Below are positions 9,066 through 17,702 of a stretch of 64,000 bases of DNA, piece by piece (position 1 is the first letter of the stretch; each line of letters opens with the position of its first letter). Source of the stretch: an uncultured Blautia sp. GTDB lineage: Bacteria > Bacillota > Clostridia > Lachnospirales > Lachnospiraceae. The notes beneath the pieces were generated by a model. The model made no database searches. It was given only the letters and a program-made list of their open reading frames with translations, and had not been told where the DNA came from. The translations under genes were made by a program, and so were the position numbers. The stretch lies in the NCBI GenBank assembly GCA_934424575.1, contig CAKRXU010000004.1, positions 74,417-138,416 of the forward strand, written 5' to 3'.

Positions 9066-9091
9066 TATAAATGTTTATATAAACGTTTACA
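9066..9091. promoter_or_regulatory. Second copy of the 26-bp operator
   Basis: TATAAATGTTTA, two central bases, then TAAACGTTTACA. The left arm is identical to that at 1888 and the right arm differs at two positions. It lies about 115 bp upstream of the -35 of the isomerase operon, a placement like that of the first copy. Confidence 0.6.
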
Positions 9092-9205
9092 TATATAAAT
9101 GGTTAAAATTTAAAGAAACTATACGATTTTCTGTGAAAAACATCCAAAAATATGGCTATAAAATTGTATAACATCCCGTTTTGAGTAAAAAAATATAATC
9201 TTTTA

Positions 9206-9233
9206 TTGAAATATAACATAAACAGTTTATAAT
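9206..9233 (+). promoter_or_regulatory. Sigma-A promoter of the isomerase-transketolase-kinase operon
   Basis: TTGAAA and TATAAT separated by 16 bp. Just downstream, GTTTAC and ACAAACGT resemble operator half-sites. The gene-free interval 8987-9282 is fully accounted for by the terminator, operator and this promoter. Confidence 0.7.
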
Positions 9234-9282
9234 GGTGTTTACAGAAAGACAAACGTAAAAAACACATCAAGGGGGAAACAAC

Positions 9283-10683
9283 ATGGACCATATTAAACTT
9301 GGATATGCACCGACCAGAAGAAGTATCTTCAGTGCACCGGATGCAGTAAAGTACCGTGGACTGACAGCAGACAGACTGAGAGAACTTGGAATTGATTTTG
9401 TAGATATCACAGACATCAATGAGGAAGGACTTCTCTATGATGACGAAGGAATGTACAAGATTGCTGAGAAGTTCAAGAAAGAAAAAATCGACGGACTGTT
9501 CCTTCCACACTGTAACTTCGGTACAGAGTTCGAATGTGCAAGACTTGCAAAGGAACTGGGAGTTCCGGTTCTTCTTTGGGGACCGCTGGATGAACGTCCA
9601 GATGAGAACGGTGTCCGCTTAAGAGATACCCAGTGTGGACTCTTTGCAACAGGTAAAGTGCTTCGAAGATTCCGTGTACCATTTACTTACATGACAAACT
9701 GCCGTCTGAACGATCCGGTTTTTGAACGCGGCCTCAGAGATTTCATGGCAGTCTGCAATGTAGTAAAGAAATTCAAAAACATCAGGATCCTTCAGATATC
9801 CACAAGACCATATGAATTCTGGAGCACCATGTGCAATGAAGGAGAACTCCTTGAGAAATTTAATATCCAGCTTACTCCGATTCCGATGCCGGAACTTACC
9901 GATGAAGTAAAGAAAGCAAAAGAAGAAGGAACAGAAGTTGCCAAAGTTATAGAATACTGTCGCCAGAACATGATCATCGACATCAAGGATGATGAACTGG
10001 AAAATGTGGCAGCCCTCAAAGTGGCAATGAAAAACCTGATCACCAAATACGGATGCCAGGCAGGCGCGATCCAGTGCTGGAACCAACTCCAGAGCGAACT
10101 TGGAATCATGCCGTGTGCAGCAAATGCACTTCTGAACGAAGAAGGAATCCCGGTTGTCTGTGAGACAGATATCCACGGTGCAGTTACCGCGCTGATGGTA
10201 GAGGCAGCAGGAATGGGAGAGACAAGAAGCTTCTTCGCAGACTGGACGATCCGCCATCCAGATATCGAAAATGGTGAACTTCTGCAGCACTGCGGACCAT
10301 GGCCAATCTCTGTAGCAAGAGAAACACCGAAGATCACCTATCCGCTGGCATTCAGCCATCCGGGTGCGATCACAGCAGAGGCAAAACACGGCGAAGTTAC
10401 CCTGGCACGTTTCGATGGAGATAATGGAGAATATTCTCTCCTTCTTGGAAATGCCAAAGGTGTAGACGGACCAAAAGGAATGGGAACTTACCTCTGGGTA
10501 GAAGTAGAAAATATCAAACGTCTGGAAGCCAAGATCGTAGAAGGACCATACATCCATCACTGTGTAGGAATCCACAAAGATGTTGTTCCGGTACTGTATG
10601 AGGCATGCAAATATATCGGCGTAAAACCGGATCTCTATGACCCGATCGAAGAAGATGTAAAAGCTTATTTAAGAGGAGAATGA
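9283..10683 (+). CDS. L-fucose/L-arabinose isomerase family protein; candidate D-apiose isomerase
   Basis: 466 residues, shorter than classical FucI or AraA, but with the same general architecture. The C-terminal half holds a likely metal-binding segment, VVCETDIHGAVTALM near residue 290, with Glu and Asp as ligands, and a late histidine cluster IHHCVGIHKD. Enzymes of this family isomerise aldoses to ketoses with a divalent metal. The following genes encode a split transketolase and an FGGY kinase, the set known for the non-oxidative D-apiose pathway (apiose to apulose). The family-level call is firm; the substrate is inference. It is first in its operon, with AAGGGGG before the ATG. Confidence 0.8.
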   Translation: MDHIKLGYAPTRRSIFSAPDAVKYRGLTADRLRELGIDFVDITDINEEGLLYDDEGMYKIAEKFKKEKIDGLFLPHCNFGTEFECARLAKELGVPVLLWGPLDERPDENGVRLRDTQCGLFATGKVLRRFRVPFTYMTNCRLNDPVFERGLRDFMAVCNVVKKFKNIRILQISTRPYEFWSTMCNEGELLEKFNIQLTPIPMPELTDEVKKAKEEGTEVAKVIEYCRQNMIIDIKDDELENVAALKVAMKNLITKYGCQAGAIQCWNQLQSELGIMPCAANALLNEEGIPVVCETDIHGAVTALMVEAAGMGETRSFFADWTIRHPDIENGELLQHCGPWPISVARETPKITYPLAFSHPGAITAEAKHGEVTLARFDGDNGEYSLLLGNAKGVDGPKGMGTYLWVEVENIKRLEAKIVEGPYIHHCVGIHKDVVPVLYEACKYIGVKPDLYDPIEEDVKAYLRGE

Positions 10684-10698
10684 AAAGAGGAGAAGAAT

Positions 10699-11532
10699 AT
10701 GGAAAATCTGACAGCGTTATCCTACGATTTAAGAAAAAATGTAATTGAAATGATCTGTGCCGGAAAAGCCGGACACATCGGCGGAGACATGAGTGTTATC
10801 GATACTCTGGTAGCTCTGTACTTCAAACAGATGAACGTAACACCGGACAATATGGACGATCCGAACCATGACCGTTTCATTATGAGTAAAGGACATTCCG
10901 TAGAAGCCCTGTATGCAGTACTTGCAAAGAAAGGCTTTTTCCCAATCCAGGAAGTTATCGATACATTCAGTAAATTTGGCTCCAAATTTATCGGACATCC
11001 GAACAACAAACTTCCGGGAATCGAGATGAACTCCGGTTCTCTGGGACATGGACTTCCGGTAAGTGTTGGTATGGCGCTTGCAGGAAAAATGAACAAACTT
11101 ACCTACCGTGTTTACACTGTTATGGGTGACGGTGAGCTGGCAGAAGGTTCTGTCTGGGAGGGTGCAATGGCAGCCAGCCATTACAAACTCGACAACCTCT
11201 GCGCAGTAGTAGACAGAAACCGTCTGCAGATTTCCGGAAATACAGAGGATGTTATGCATCACGACGATCTTCACGAAAGATTCAGAAGCTTCGGATGGAA
11301 TGTGATCGATGTAAAAGACGGAAACAATATCGACCAGTTAAATGCAGCATTTGATGAAGCAAAAACAATCAAAGGAAAACCAACCGTACTGATTGCAAAC
11401 ACCATCAAAGGATGTGGATCTTCTGTCATGGAAGACAAGGCAGCATGGCATCATCATGTACCGAATGCAGAAGAATATGATCAGATCATGAAAGACCTGG
11501 AAGCAAGAAAGGAGGCTGCTCTCAATGAGTAA
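10699..11532 (+). CDS. Transketolase, N-terminal (ThDP-binding) subunit
   Basis: 277 residues covering the N-terminal half of a transketolase. Histidines expected at the active site appear in KAGHIGGDMS and SKGHSVEALY. The ThDP/metal motif is GDGELAEGSVWEGAM ending at VVDRN near residue 170. Split transketolases occur as two-gene units, including apulose-4-phosphate transketolase subunit A and several archaeal and gut-bacterial enzymes. The gene overlaps the next by eight bases, which implies coupled translation and equal amounts. GAGGAG precedes the ATG. Confidence 0.9.
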   Translation: MENLTALSYDLRKNVIEMICAGKAGHIGGDMSVIDTLVALYFKQMNVTPDNMDDPNHDRFIMSKGHSVEALYAVLAKKGFFPIQEVIDTFSKFGSKFIGHPNNKLPGIEMNSGSLGHGLPVSVGMALAGKMNKLTYRVYTVMGDGELAEGSVWEGAMAASHYKLDNLCAVVDRNRLQISGNTEDVMHHDDLHERFRSFGWNVIDVKDGNNIDQLNAAFDEAKTIKGKPTVLIANTIKGCGSSVMEDKAAWHHHVPNAEEYDQIMKDLEARKEAALNE

Positions 11533-12457
11533 AATTGCCAATAAACAGATGATTTGTGAAGTGCTGATGGAAGCAGCAAAAACTGATAAAGATATCGTTG
11601 CACTGTGCAGCGACTCCAGAGGAAGCGGATCTTTTACCCCATTCGCAGCCACTTATCCGGAACAGTTTGTAGAGACCGGTATCGCAGAGCAGAACCTTGT
11701 AAGTATTTCAGCAGGACTTGCAAAATGCGGCAAAAAATCCTACGCAGTATCTCCGGCATGCTTCCTTTCTACAAGAAGCTATGAGCAGGCAAAAGTAGAT
11801 GTTGCCTACTCCAACACAAACGTAAAACTCATTGGTATCAGCGGTGGCGTAAGCTACGGTGCACTGGGAATGAGCCATCATTCCGCACAGGATATCGCAG
11901 CAATGTCCGCGATCCCGAACATGAGAGTTTATATCCCGAGCGATCACCTTCAGACAAAAGAGCTGACAAAAGCCCTTCTGAAAGATGAGAAACCGGCATA
12001 CATCCGTGTTGGACGTAACGCAGTAGATCCTGTTTACGAAGAAGATAACGTACCGTTTGAGATGGACAAAGCAACTGTGATCTGCGAAGGAACTGATGTT
12101 GCAATCATCGCCTGCGGAGAGATGGTAGGCCCGGCAAAAGCAGCAGCACAGATGCTTAAAGAGCAGGGGATCAGCGCATCTGTAGTAGATATGTACTGCA
12201 TCAAACCCCTTGATAAAGATACGATCGTAAAGGCTGCTTCCAACGCAAAAGCAGTTCTTACCGTAGAAGAGCATGCACCGTTCGGCGGACTTGGCTCCAT
12301 GGTAAGCCAGGTAGTTGGAAGCGAGTGCCCGCGCAAAGTAGTTAATATGTCCCTTCCGGATGCACCGGTCATCACAGGAACATCCAAAGAAGTTTTTGAT
12401 TACTATGGATTAAACGCAGAAGGTATCGCAAAAAAAGCAGCAGAACTGGTGAAATAA
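11525..12457 (+). CDS. Transketolase, C-terminal subunit
   Basis: 310 residues with the pyrimidine-binding domain and the C-terminal domain of transketolase. The catalytic glutamate lies in ETGIAEQNLVSISAGLA near residue 57, and the C-terminal part contains LTVEEHAPFGGLGSMV. Together with the preceding gene it forms a complete enzyme that moves a two-carbon ketol unit. In the apiose route this converts apulose 4-phosphate plus glyceraldehyde 3-phosphate to xylulose 5-phosphate and dihydroxyacetone phosphate. General pentose-phosphate transketolase activity is the alternative. Confidence 0.9.
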   Translation: MSKIANKQMICEVLMEAAKTDKDIVALCSDSRGSGSFTPFAATYPEQFVETGIAEQNLVSISAGLAKCGKKSYAVSPACFLSTRSYEQAKVDVAYSNTNVKLIGISGGVSYGALGMSHHSAQDIAAMSAIPNMRVYIPSDHLQTKELTKALLKDEKPAYIRVGRNAVDPVYEEDNVPFEMDKATVICEGTDVAIIACGEMVGPAKAAAQMLKEQGISASVVDMYCIKPLDKDTIVKAASNAKAVLTVEEHAPFGGLGSMVSQVVGSECPRKVVNMSLPDAPVITGTSKEVFDYYGLNAEGIAKKAAELVK

Positions 12458-12458
12458 T

Positions 12459-13943
12459 ATGAATAAATATGTACTTGGGATCGATCAGAGTACACAGGGA
12501 ACAAAAGGACTCCTTTTTGATGAAAAAGGAGCCCTTCTCTGCAGAGCTGATCTTCCGCATAAACAATATATTGATGAACGTGGATGGGTGGAGCATGATC
12601 CGGAAGAGATCTATGCGAATACCATCCAGGTTGTAAAGATCCTTGTTGAAAAGGCAGGGATCGACAAGAAAGATATCTCTGTCCTTGGGATCAGCAACCA
12701 GAGAGAGACTGCCCTTGTCTGGGACCGTAAAAAAGGAAAGCCGGTGTACAATGCCGTTGTGTGGCAGTGTGCAAGAGGAAGCGAGATCTGCAAAAAGATC
12801 GCAGCAGAGCATGAAAATGCAGAAGAACTGGTGAGAGCTCATACAGGACTTCAGTTATCTCCATATTTTTCCGCAGCAAAGATCGCCTGGGTTCTCCAGA
12901 ATGTGCCAGGAGCACAGGAAAAAGCGGACAGAGGCGAACTCTGCTGTGGAACGATCGACAGCTGGCTTGTCTATAAGCTGACTGGCGGCAGAGAATTCCG
13001 TACCGATTACTCCAATGCTTCCCGTACACAGATGTTCCATATCGGAAACCTTGCCTGGGACCCGGAAGTGTGTGGACTGTTTGGAATTCCGGTATCCTGC
13101 CTCGCAGAAGTGACAGATTCCGACGGCGAATACGGAACAACAGATTTTGATGGCTATCTGGACACACCGATCCCGATCCGCGGTGTCCTCGGAGATTCCC
13201 ATGGAGCATTGTTTGGACAGGGCTGTATCGAAACAGGAATGATCAAGACCACTTACGGAACAGGTTCCTCCATCATGATGAACATTGGTAAGAAACCGGT
13301 CTACAGCAATCGTGTGGTAACTTCTCTGGCATGGAAGCTGAATGGGGAAGTAAACTATGTTCTGGAAGGAAATATCAACTATACAGGCGCTGTGATCACC
13401 TGGCTCAAGGATGACCTGCAGCTGATTACCTCCCCGGGCGAGACAGAAGCTCTGGCTCTGGAATCCAACCCAAAAGACCATACGTATCTGGTCCCTGCAT
13501 TTACCGGGCTTGGTGCTCCTTACTGGGACAGCGAGGTAGAAGGGATCCTTACAGGAATGACCAGAACGACAAAAAGAGCAGAGATCGTCCGTGCAGGTCT
13601 GGACTGCATTGCCTATCAGATCACAGACGTAGTGAAAGCCATGAGTGAAGAATCTGGTATCGCGATCGGAGAACTCCGTGTTGACGGCGGTCCTACCAAA
13701 AACAAATATCTGATGCAGTTCCAGAGCGATATCGCAGATGTTGTCGTACAGGTTCCATCCGCGGAGGAATTGTCCGGTATTGGCGCAGCATATGCAGCTG
13801 GTATCGCGGTGGGGATCTACAACCGTGAAGAAGTCTTCGGACAGATGAGCCGTACAAAGTTTTCTCCGAAGATGAATGCTTCAGAAAGGGATGAGAAGTA
13901 TCAGGGCTGGAAAAAAGCAGTTGCACAGGTCCTGACAGACTGA
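12459..13943 (+). CDS. FGGY family carbohydrate kinase, glycerol-kinase-like; candidate apulose kinase
   Basis: 494 residues with the FGGY fold. The N-terminal phosphate-binding loop is LGIDQSTQGTKGLLFD. Glycerol-kinase-like stretches are ISNQRETALVWDRKKGKPV near residue 80 and FTGLGAPYWDSEVEG near residue 350, with the ATP-site motif VDGGPTKN near residue 408. It starts one base after the transketolase stop, so it is tightly coupled. The similarity to glycerol kinase would suit a ketose with a dihydroxyacetone-like end such as apulose, but xylulose or glycerol cannot be excluded from sequence alone. Confidence 0.88.
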   Translation: MNKYVLGIDQSTQGTKGLLFDEKGALLCRADLPHKQYIDERGWVEHDPEEIYANTIQVVKILVEKAGIDKKDISVLGISNQRETALVWDRKKGKPVYNAVVWQCARGSEICKKIAAEHENAEELVRAHTGLQLSPYFSAAKIAWVLQNVPGAQEKADRGELCCGTIDSWLVYKLTGGREFRTDYSNASRTQMFHIGNLAWDPEVCGLFGIPVSCLAEVTDSDGEYGTTDFDGYLDTPIPIRGVLGDSHGALFGQGCIETGMIKTTYGTGSSIMMNIGKKPVYSNRVVTSLAWKLNGEVNYVLEGNINYTGAVITWLKDDLQLITSPGETEALALESNPKDHTYLVPAFTGLGAPYWDSEVEGILTGMTRTTKRAEIVRAGLDCIAYQITDVVKAMSEESGIAIGELRVDGGPTKNKYLMQFQSDIADVVVQVPSAEELSGIGAAYAAGIAVGIYNREEVFGQMSRTKFSPKMNASERDEKYQGWKKAVAQVLTD

Positions 13944-13988
13944 TTTTCTGATCGCAATAATTTTTCATAACAAATCCTGATAAAAAAG

Positions 13989-14040
13989 GACAGTCGTTAT
14001 CACGTTGTTACAAAGATGAACGGATGACGGCTGTCTTTTC
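13989..14040 (+). terminator. Intrinsic terminator closing the catabolic operon
   Basis: GACAGTCGTTATC pairs with GATGACGGCTGTC (two G-U pairs) across a long loop and is followed by TTTTC. Confidence 0.8.
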
Positions 14041-14069
14041 TTGCGCAACAAACTGATGTAGTGTATAAT
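14041..14069 (+). promoter_or_regulatory. Promoter of the DUF5717 operon
   Basis: TTGCGC and TATAAT with a 17-bp spacer, immediately after the preceding terminator. Transcripts would begin near 14076, so the hairpin at 14089 lies at the very start of the leader. Confidence 0.6.
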
Positions 14070-14088
14070 ATCGAGTATATGAGCCAAA

Positions 14089-14119
14089 AAGTTACTGTGA
14101 ATGGAGCAAACAGTAACTT
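14089..14119. repeat. Small hairpin repeat, copy 1
   Basis: Nine-base arms AAGTTACTG / CAGTAACTT around a 13-base loop starting TGAATG. A second copy at 46249-46279 has the same arm and loop lengths and the same TGAATG, but both arms carry A-T where this copy has G-C. That paired change is the sign of a conserved RNA or DNA hairpin. Confidence 0.6.
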
Positions 14120-14156
14120 AAAAATACATTTTTAGGGATAGATCAGGTGAACCATA

Positions 14157-17100
14157 TTGAAAAAACAGATAGAACAATTACTCAGCGGAAAATTCAAATA
14201 CGACCAGCCACAGCTTCTCTTTTCGGAAGATAAGCTGTCGATCACTCTGGAAGCAGGGAAGACAATGCGGGGAGAATTGTATCTTGGAACAGAAGATAAT
14301 GCCAGGATCAAAGGATACATAACTTCTTCGAACCGCAGGCTGGTACCGGGAAACAGCCGCTTTTCGGGGACAACAGTGTGCATCCCATATGGAGCTGACG
14401 GAATAGGAATGCAGCCGGGTGAAGTCTGCACTGGATGGCTGTGTGTTACTTCAAGTGTGGGGGAATACAAGATTCCTTTCTCGATCAAAGCAGAGCAGAA
14501 CGAAGAACAGGATTTTCTCAAAGAGATCAAAGATATTGAAACATTCAAAAAAATAGCAAAAGAAGATTTCAAGGCGGCTTACCGTCTGTTTAAGAAACCG
14601 TCTTTCGCAGCAGTCATGGAACATGCAGATAAGAAACAGAAAGCACTGTATGTCGGACTTTCTGAGACTTCTTCCAATTATCAGAATCTGGAGGAATTTC
14701 TGATCGGTCTTGAAGAAAAGAAGCCGGTCTCTATTTCTCTGAAGACAACTTCGGCAGAATTTTTCGGTCTCAGAGAATCTACCCAGGAATCGTTTGATAT
14801 CCACAAGACCGGATGGGGATATCTCAGACTTGAGATTGAATCTACGGTAGACTTTCTGGAACCGGAACGTCATGTGATCACACAGGAAGAATTTATTGGA
14901 AGCAGCTGCCGTATCAATTACGTGATCCATGCAGAAAAGATCAAAAAGGGTAACCAGGTTGGAGAAATCATCGTAAAAAGTCCGTATCAGGAACTGGTTT
15001 ATCATGTGACCGCTTCCAGAGGAGCGCGCATCCGTATTGATCTGAATACAGAAGAAAAGCGTCGTAAGGCAGGTCTGGTCCATGATTACATCGATTACTG
15101 CGAAGAAAAGATTGATTTTAAAACATGGGCAGAGAAGTCGCATGTGATTCTGGAGAATCTTCATGAATCAGGAAATGAATATCCGGAATATAGCCTGTTT
15201 GAGGCATATCTTGCATATCTTGAGGACAACCAGAGCCAGGCCAAAGAAATCCTTAAGAGTTACCAAAGCAAGGAATTTACACGAGATGAGCTGGAGGAGG
15301 CAGGAATCTACCTTTATCTCTGTACGCTGGTAGGACTTTATAGAGACAAAGGACAGGCCATTCAGAAGATCCAGAACTTTTTCCGGCAGAAATCAGACAG
15401 TTTCCAACTGCTGTGGATCCTGTTTCAGATAGATCCGACTTACCAGAATTCTCCGTCCATGGCACTTTTCATGATGGAGGAACTGTACGAAAAAGGATGT
15501 ACAAGCCCGATCCTTTATCTGGAAGCATGGAACTGGATCAGTAAGGATATATCTAATCTGCACAGATTGTCCCCGTTTTGGATGCAGGTATTTTACTATG
15601 CCGGCAGAAAAGGTTTCCTTACAGAGGAGCTGGTAATGCGCCTGGCATATCTGTCTGGTTATGAGAAGAAATTCTATGGCTGTCTGTACAAGGCACTTGC
15701 AGCAGGATATGATAAATTTCCATCGGATGATGTGCTGGAAGCTATATGCAAGTATGTCATGAAGGGAGAGCCACGTAAACCGGTCTATTTCCGCTGGTTT
15801 TCTCTTGCAGTACAGAGGGGGCTGCGCATTACAAGACTTTATGAGTATTATATGGAGACGATGGATATTTCCTATCGGAGACAGCTTCCAAAACAGCTTC
15901 TGATGTATTTCGCCTATAATGATAATTCTCTGGGTGACACAAGAAAAGCGTATGTTTATGCGAGTGTGATCACTTATAAGGACAGAGATCCGCAGACTTA
16001 CGAAAACTATAAAGATACGATGAAGCGTTTTGCAAAAAGAAAAGCGGCAGAGGGACAGATCGATGAAAATTATGCAGTTCTTTATCAGGAATTTCTGCTT
16101 GAACCGCTGGGAAGAGAAGATGCAGACAGAATCGCAGAAAAATTATTTACCAGCCGTCTCTACTGTGATGACCGGAAGATCCGTGAGGTGATCGTATGTC
16201 ACAGCCAGCTTGCGAAGCAGGAAATCTATCCGTGTGTGCAGGGTGTTGCCTATCCGAGAATCTATACAGAAGATGCAGTGCTTTTGTTCCGCGATGAAAA
16301 GCAGCGCTGTTATGCATCCACTGTACATTATAATATCAAGAAACTGATGAATGAATGTGACGCACTGGATGGGATCCTGAGATGTGGTGTGGAAGATACA
16401 GGGGTTCTTTTGCATTATTGTGAAAGTCATGAGCTGAATGAAAAGAATCTGGAGTATTTTCAGAAACTTGCAGAGGCAGAAGCGTGTACAGAAGAATACC
16501 GGGATTTCCTGAGAAAGCAGATCCTGGATTTTTATGCGGCGCATATAGATGGAGAGGATCTGGACAGATATCTGTATAAACTGGATTATCATAAATACAT
16601 GAAAGCAGACCGCAAGGTCCTTCTGGAAGTCCTGATCGCAAGAAGAATGTTCCGTCAGGCAATGAGCCTTGTGGAAGAATATGGATATGAAGGGATTGAT
16701 ATCAGCAGTCTTCTTAAGCTTACCAGCAGAATGATCCTCAAGAGTGACATGGCAGAGGATGATGAACTTCTGGCACTGGCGTCAGAAGTTTATCGTGAGG
16801 GAAAATACGATGAAGTTATCCTGCATTACCTGATGTTATATCGTTTTGGACCAGTCGGAGAACTGATTTCCATCTGGAAAAGTGCACGTGGCTTTGAGAT
16901 GGATACTTATGATCTTGAAGAACGGATCCTGGAGCTTTTGATCTTTACTGCTGATTATCGCAAAGAAGGTGAGGCTGTTCTGGAGTCCTACGTAAATCAG
17001 GCTGGAAAAGAACGGCTGATCGGTGCTTATCTGACGCAGATCGCTTATGGCGTTTTTGTAAAAGAATATACAATGAGTCCATTTGTACGCAGCAGACTGG

Positions 17101-17702
17101 AATATGCATATATGAATAACTGGTCCCTGGACCTGGTGTGCAGACTGGCACTTTTTCAGGAGATTTCCAAAGAAAAAGATCCGAAGCCGGAATATGTCGG
17201 AATGGAGCAGAAAATTCTCGAAGAGTGTGCGAAACAGAACCTGACTTTTGGATTCTTCCGCAGACTTTTTCCGGAGCTTTTGAGTCCATATCAGCTGGAT
17301 GACAAGACGTTTGTGGAATGTCATGCGCATCCGGGTGCGAGAGTAACCCTGTTCTATGCACTGGATACTGGACTTGGCACGGAACTGGAATACAAATGTG
17401 AACCTTTGAGAGAGATTTATGAGGGGATCTTTGGAAGAACCTTTACGTTGTTTTATGGAGAAAATCTTCATTATTATTTCCAGATTGACCGGGAACGGAG
17501 TACCAGGACAACTGCAGAGCGGGTACTCAACATGAAAAAGATCGAGGGAACTTCCGGAAGCAAATATCAGCTTCTCAATCAGATGTTGTCTGACCGGCGC
17601 CTGGACAAAAAGAAAGAAGTAAAAGAGGAACTTAAGAGTTATCTTCGTCAGGAACAATATGTAAAAGAAATGTTTACAATAGATAGGGAAAACGGAAAAT
17701 GA
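14157..17702 (+). CDS. DUF5717 family protein, large, unknown function
   Basis: A 1181-residue cytosolic-looking protein with no signal peptide or membrane segment. The N-terminal ~110 residues form a beta-rich domain (LSITLEAGKTMRGELYLG...). The remainder is mostly helical and repetitive, with aromatic-rich helices resembling degenerate TPR/HAT-like repeats, for example YPEYSLFEAYLAYLEDNQ near residue 345. The layout agrees with DUF5717, seen almost only in Lachnospiraceae. It starts at TTG 14157, with AGGTG nine bases upstream; no ATG fits. It overlaps the DUF5716 gene by four bases, so the two are translationally coupled. No biochemical function is known to me. Confidence 0.8.
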   Translation: MKKQIEQLLSGKFKYDQPQLLFSEDKLSITLEAGKTMRGELYLGTEDNARIKGYITSSNRRLVPGNSRFSGTTVCIPYGADGIGMQPGEVCTGWLCVTSSVGEYKIPFSIKAEQNEEQDFLKEIKDIETFKKIAKEDFKAAYRLFKKPSFAAVMEHADKKQKALYVGLSETSSNYQNLEEFLIGLEEKKPVSISLKTTSAEFFGLRESTQESFDIHKTGWGYLRLEIESTVDFLEPERHVITQEEFIGSSCRINYVIHAEKIKKGNQVGEIIVKSPYQELVYHVTASRGARIRIDLNTEEKRRKAGLVHDYIDYCEEKIDFKTWAEKSHVILENLHESGNEYPEYSLFEAYLAYLEDNQSQAKEILKSYQSKEFTRDELEEAGIYLYLCTLVGLYRDKGQAIQKIQNFFRQKSDSFQLLWILFQIDPTYQNSPSMALFMMEELYEKGCTSPILYLEAWNWISKDISNLHRLSPFWMQVFYYAGRKGFLTEELVMRLAYLSGYEKKFYGCLYKALAAGYDKFPSDDVLEAICKYVMKGEPRKPVYFRWFSLAVQRGLRITRLYEYYMETMDISYRRQLPKQLLMYFAYNDNSLGDTRKAYVYASVITYKDRDPQTYENYKDTMKRFAKRKAAEGQIDENYAVLYQEFLLEPLGREDADRIAEKLFTSRLYCDDRKIREVIVCHSQLAKQEIYPCVQGVAYPRIYTEDAVLLFRDEKQRCYASTVHYNIKKLMNECDALDGILRCGVEDTGVLLHYCESHELNEKNLEYFQKLAEAEACTEEYRDFLRKQILDFYAAHIDGEDLDRYLYKLDYHKYMKADRKVLLEVLIARRMFRQAMSLVEEYGYEGIDISSLLKLTSRMILKSDMAEDDELLALASEVYREGKYDEVILHYLMLYRFGPVGELISIWKSARGFEMDTYDLEERILELLIFTADYRKEGEAVLESYVNQAGKERLIGAYLTQIAYGVFVKEYTMSPFVRSRLEYAYMNNWSLDLVCRLALFQEISKEKDPKPEYVGMEQKILEECAKQNLTFGFFRRLFPELLSPYQLDDKTFVECHAHPGARVTLFYALDTGLGTELEYKCEPLREIYEGIFGRTFTLFYGENLHYYFQIDRERSTRTTAERVLNMKKIEGTSGSKYQLLNQMLSDRRLDKKKEVKEELKSYLRQEQYVKEMFTIDRENGK

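Noticed and set aside
9619..10575. A 318-codon minus-strand frame opposite the isomerase gene
   Set aside because: Shadow of the coding strand; no family resemblance and a Cys/Phe-rich translation.
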